From the NCBI RefSeq assembly GCF_051488685.1, contig NZ_JBPSEH010000003.1, positions 244,019 to 308,018 on the forward strand: a DNA stretch of 64,000 nucleotides, read 5' to 3'. A model generated the notes under the pieces. The model saw nothing but the letters and a program-made list of their open reading frames with translations. It did no database searches and was not told the DNA's origin. This document shows positions 62,192-64,000 of this stretch, piece by piece (positions within the stretch are counted from its first letter, which is position 1; every line of letters begins with the position of its first letter). This DNA comes from Melioribacter sp051488685 (lineage in GTDB: Bacteria; Bacteroidota; Ignavibacteria; Ignavibacteriales; Melioribacteraceae). A program made the translations under genes and the position numbers.

Positions 62192-63426
62192 AATTCCTTA
62201 ATTTTTACTTTTATCTGGGTAAATGAATGAGGTTCAAATGTATACACCAGTTTATTTCCGTTTGTCTGAACCTGTTTTATGCTCGGAACATATTTATCTT
62301 TCTTATCAAAGCTAAAAGGCTCATCAAGTGAATTTTGATTAATCACTGTAACTTCTGCATCGTTAATAAATGGAATTGCTACACTCACAACTTCTGCAGT
62401 AATTGCTTCATCTTTATGCCTGTTAACCACATTGATCATTATTGTATTTGTCGAAGGATTATAGACTGATGTCACATCGAGATAAGGAATTCCTTTGTAT
62501 TTGTTGGTGTTGAATGTATCACATTGAACATATGTATCAATTGCAAATCCATGACAATTGTTTGAAAAGGATTTGAACATATAAAAGAGGGGTGTTTTAA
62601 ATGTACCCTTTTCTCTATCTTCCTGTAGGAGAGATGTCAGCATAGTAAAGTTTGCCATCTTTACAATATCCGCATTGCGGATAAAAGAATTAAAGCATTG
62701 TGCAACCGGTAATACGGATAAAAAGTTGCGACCCATAATGCCCCACTCATCAAACGAAATGTATATTGGGTTCTTGAACCCTTTCATAGTGCGTGTTGGT
62801 TCATAATAAGATGAACCTGATGCGACCAACTTAATTGATCTATCAACTGACCGCATTGCTTTTGCTGCTTCACGTGCAACCTTTACATAGTCATCAGCAC
62901 TCATGTGACCAAGTTCCCATGGATAACCATCCACTTCATTTCCAAGATCCCATATTTTAACATTGTAGGGTTGAGGATTTCCATTCTTAATACGAAAATC
63001 CGAATAGTACGTTCCTTTAGGATGATTACAGTATTCTACCCAATAACAAGCATCGAGAATACTACCCATTCCAAGCCCAAGATTCACACAAACGACGTTT
63101 TCACTACCTATTGCTTTATTAAGCGCAATCCACTCATCTGTACCCACTTCATTGCTTTCATATCCGCCCCAGGCAAGATTTAAGCGACGAGGCCTTTTGT
63201 TTTGGGGTCCGATACCATCTTTCCAGTCATAGCCCATCACAAAATTTCCACCAGGCCAGCGCATATTGGTAATTTTCAACTCTCTCATTGCATCGATATA
63301 ATCTTTTCGGAAACCATTTTTATCGGCAAGTGGTGATTTTGGATTGTAGAGAGGACCATACAGGGTACTAAAAAATGAAGTATCAGGTAAACCCATTCGC
63401 CTGCCGCTGAAATTAATAGGTTCCAT
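62188..63426 (-). CDS. GH51-like alpha-L-arabinofuranosidase, shortened
   Basis: 412 residues from ATG 63426, which has AAGGTG upstream. GH51 motifs are clear: SPLADKNGFRKDYIDAMREL, MRWPGGNFVMGYDWKDGIGP, the acid/base Glu in WDLGNEVDG (about 164) and the nucleophile Glu in ISFDEWGIM (about 227). Three things are odd. There is no signal peptide, the first strand of the domain (xYGxFxEHLGR) is missing, and only about 63 residues separate the two Glu, while about 119 do in a typical GH51. The part with the LHQYYGN-type loop is gone. It may be inactive and is continuous with a relic to the right. Confidence 0.65.
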   Translation of the reverse strand: MEPINFSGRRMGLPDTSFFSTLYGPLYNPKSPLADKNGFRKDYIDAMRELKITNMRWPGGNFVMGYDWKDGIGPQNKRPRRLNLAWGGYESNEVGTDEWIALNKAIGSENVVCVNLGLGMGSILDACYWVEYCNHPKGTYYSDFRIKNGNPQPYNVKIWDLGNEVDGYPWELGHMSADDYVKVAREAAKAMRSVDRSIKLVASGSSYYEPTRTMKGFKNPIYISFDEWGIMGRNFLSVLPVAQCFNSFIRNADIVKMANFTMLTSLLQEDREKGTFKTPLFYMFKSFSNNCHGFAIDTYVQCDTFNTNKYKGIPYLDVTSVYNPSTNTIMINVVNRHKDEAITAEVVSVAIPFINDAEVTVINQNSLDEPFSFDKKDKYVPSIKQVQTNGNKLVYTFEPHSFTQIKVKIKEL

Positions 63427-63857
63427 AAACACACCTTATACTTTGGGATCGACTTCACCAACATTACAACAGTTGCTCCTGATTTTCCCTGCCATGATTG
63501 TATTAATTCTTGTTTTGCAATGTCTAAAGTTGCAGAGTTTTTCGAGCAACTAATATTCACCATGTCTGTGCTCTGACCACGCAACCATAGTTTGTGCCCG
63601 TCTTCTGCAAACAGGTTCACTACTCCCAAAAGCAAAATGCAAATCACCAGTAATAATTTCTTATTCAAAACAAGCCTCTCAGGCAATTTCAAAATTCCCA
63701 CTGAGGATGGACTAGAGAATTGAATTTCTATTTCAGCTGAATTGATGGTTGACTTTTTACCAAATGGAGTTTTTTGAAAGGGGTGGGGATTAGCTTGAAT
63801 AGCAAAAGTAGATGCAATAACTGCACTGAACCATAATCTATTAATCATTCCCCCCAC
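63427..63857 (-). pseudogene. Scar of fused glycosidase gene fragments (GH31 + GH67 starts)
   Basis: A frame from ATG 63857 first reads like a GH31 N-terminus (ANPHPFQKTPFGKKSTINSA, EIEIQFSSPSSVGILKLPE), matching residues about 23-70 of the GH31 at 51675. It then runs at NKKLLLV into a signal peptide (ICILLLGVVNLFA) and EDGHKLWLRGQ followed by DIAKQELIQSWQGKSG, the start of a GH67 alpha-glucuronidase. At about 63430 the GH51 frame takes over. No fragment is a full domain. I read it as the joined remains of three neighbouring hydrolase genes. Confidence 0.55.
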
Positions 63858-63914
63858 CTTTTTGATTTATAGATTGCTAATCAATTCAAGCACTAAACAT
63901 ATATTTTTTGATAC

Positions 63915-64000
63915 TTATTTATTGAGACATCTGAAAAATTCAATTAGAGGAACAGATTTATAAGTATTGTCGTTTTCATTGAAAAAATAAATCATGTATA
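63915..64000 (-). CDS. Possible 3' end of a gene running off the right edge
   Basis: From the right edge one frame reads MIYFFNENDNTYKSVPLIEF, FRCLNK and a TAA at 63917-63915. It is only 28 residues, with no recognisable motif. It could be the tail of a gene upstream or chance. Confidence 0.25.
   Translation of the reverse strand, partial: YMIYFFNENDNTYKSVPLIEFFRCLNK

Overview
The window is AT-rich and comes from a Gram-negative bacterium, most likely of the Ignavibacteria/Chlorobi side of the Bacteroidota. The evidence is the C-terminal secretion signal of the esterase at 32131-33303 (NYPNPFNPST motif ending in ASKKMILIK), the many SPI/SPII signal peptides, the phosphate-selective-type porin, and a four-helix-bundle gene flanked by TTGAACATTGAATATTGA-type repeats. 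Every gene I could support is on the minus strand. I see no rRNA or tRNA gene, no CRISPR array and no transposase.

Left island (about 1-31.6 kb): thiol, sulfur, metal and metalloid handling. From right to left along transcription it holds: an arsenic block (ArsR regulator, two YlbF-family proteins and an FmdB-type zinc ribbon that all end in vicinal cysteines, a COG0701 permease, ArsC, a mini-thioredoxin, the ACR3 arsenite exporter, a tandem universal stress protein); a second ArsR, a ferredoxin with a small Cys-rich partner, Cfa, ProC-like reductase, a second mini-thioredoxin, a Cys-rich thioredoxin-like protein, DUF169, and a TolC/MFP/RND tripartite pump; then a TetR regulator, NifX-like protein, two FmdE-like proteins, a TauE/SafE transporter and a porin; then an ArsR, a third mini-thioredoxin, a periplasmic thioredoxin and CcdA. 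Between these lie decayed genes: a CDF (CzcD-type) metal exporter, a beta-barrel protein, a ferredoxin, a carboxymuconolactone-decarboxylase-like gene and a PAS-domain fragment. Two otherwise good genes (DUF89 and a secreted helical protein) are interrupted at A7 and A9 tracts.

Right island (about 32.1-64 kb): one long, tightly packed run of secreted enzymes for branched, esterified hemicellulose (xyloglucan and/or arabinoxylan). It has GH29, two GH43, GH9, a Sde0182-like DUF1593 protein, two GH31, GH2, GH3, GH97, GH51, five CE1-type esterase genes (six esterase domains) and two BD-FAE/acetylesterase-like hydrolases. No SusC/SusD pair, sugar-binding sensor or regulator is visible in the window. 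The set would strip acyl groups and side chains (fucose, galactose, xylose, arabinose) and cut the beta-glucan or xylan backbone outside the inner membrane. At the right edge the run ends in a scar: fragments of GH31, GH67 and GH51 genes joined head to tail.

Most notable leads: the three adjacent proteins with CC tails in the arsenic block; the repeat-flanked four-helix-bundle cassette that carries a copy of the 3' end of arsC; the fused glycosidase scar; and operator-like palindromes shared by two ArsR genes.
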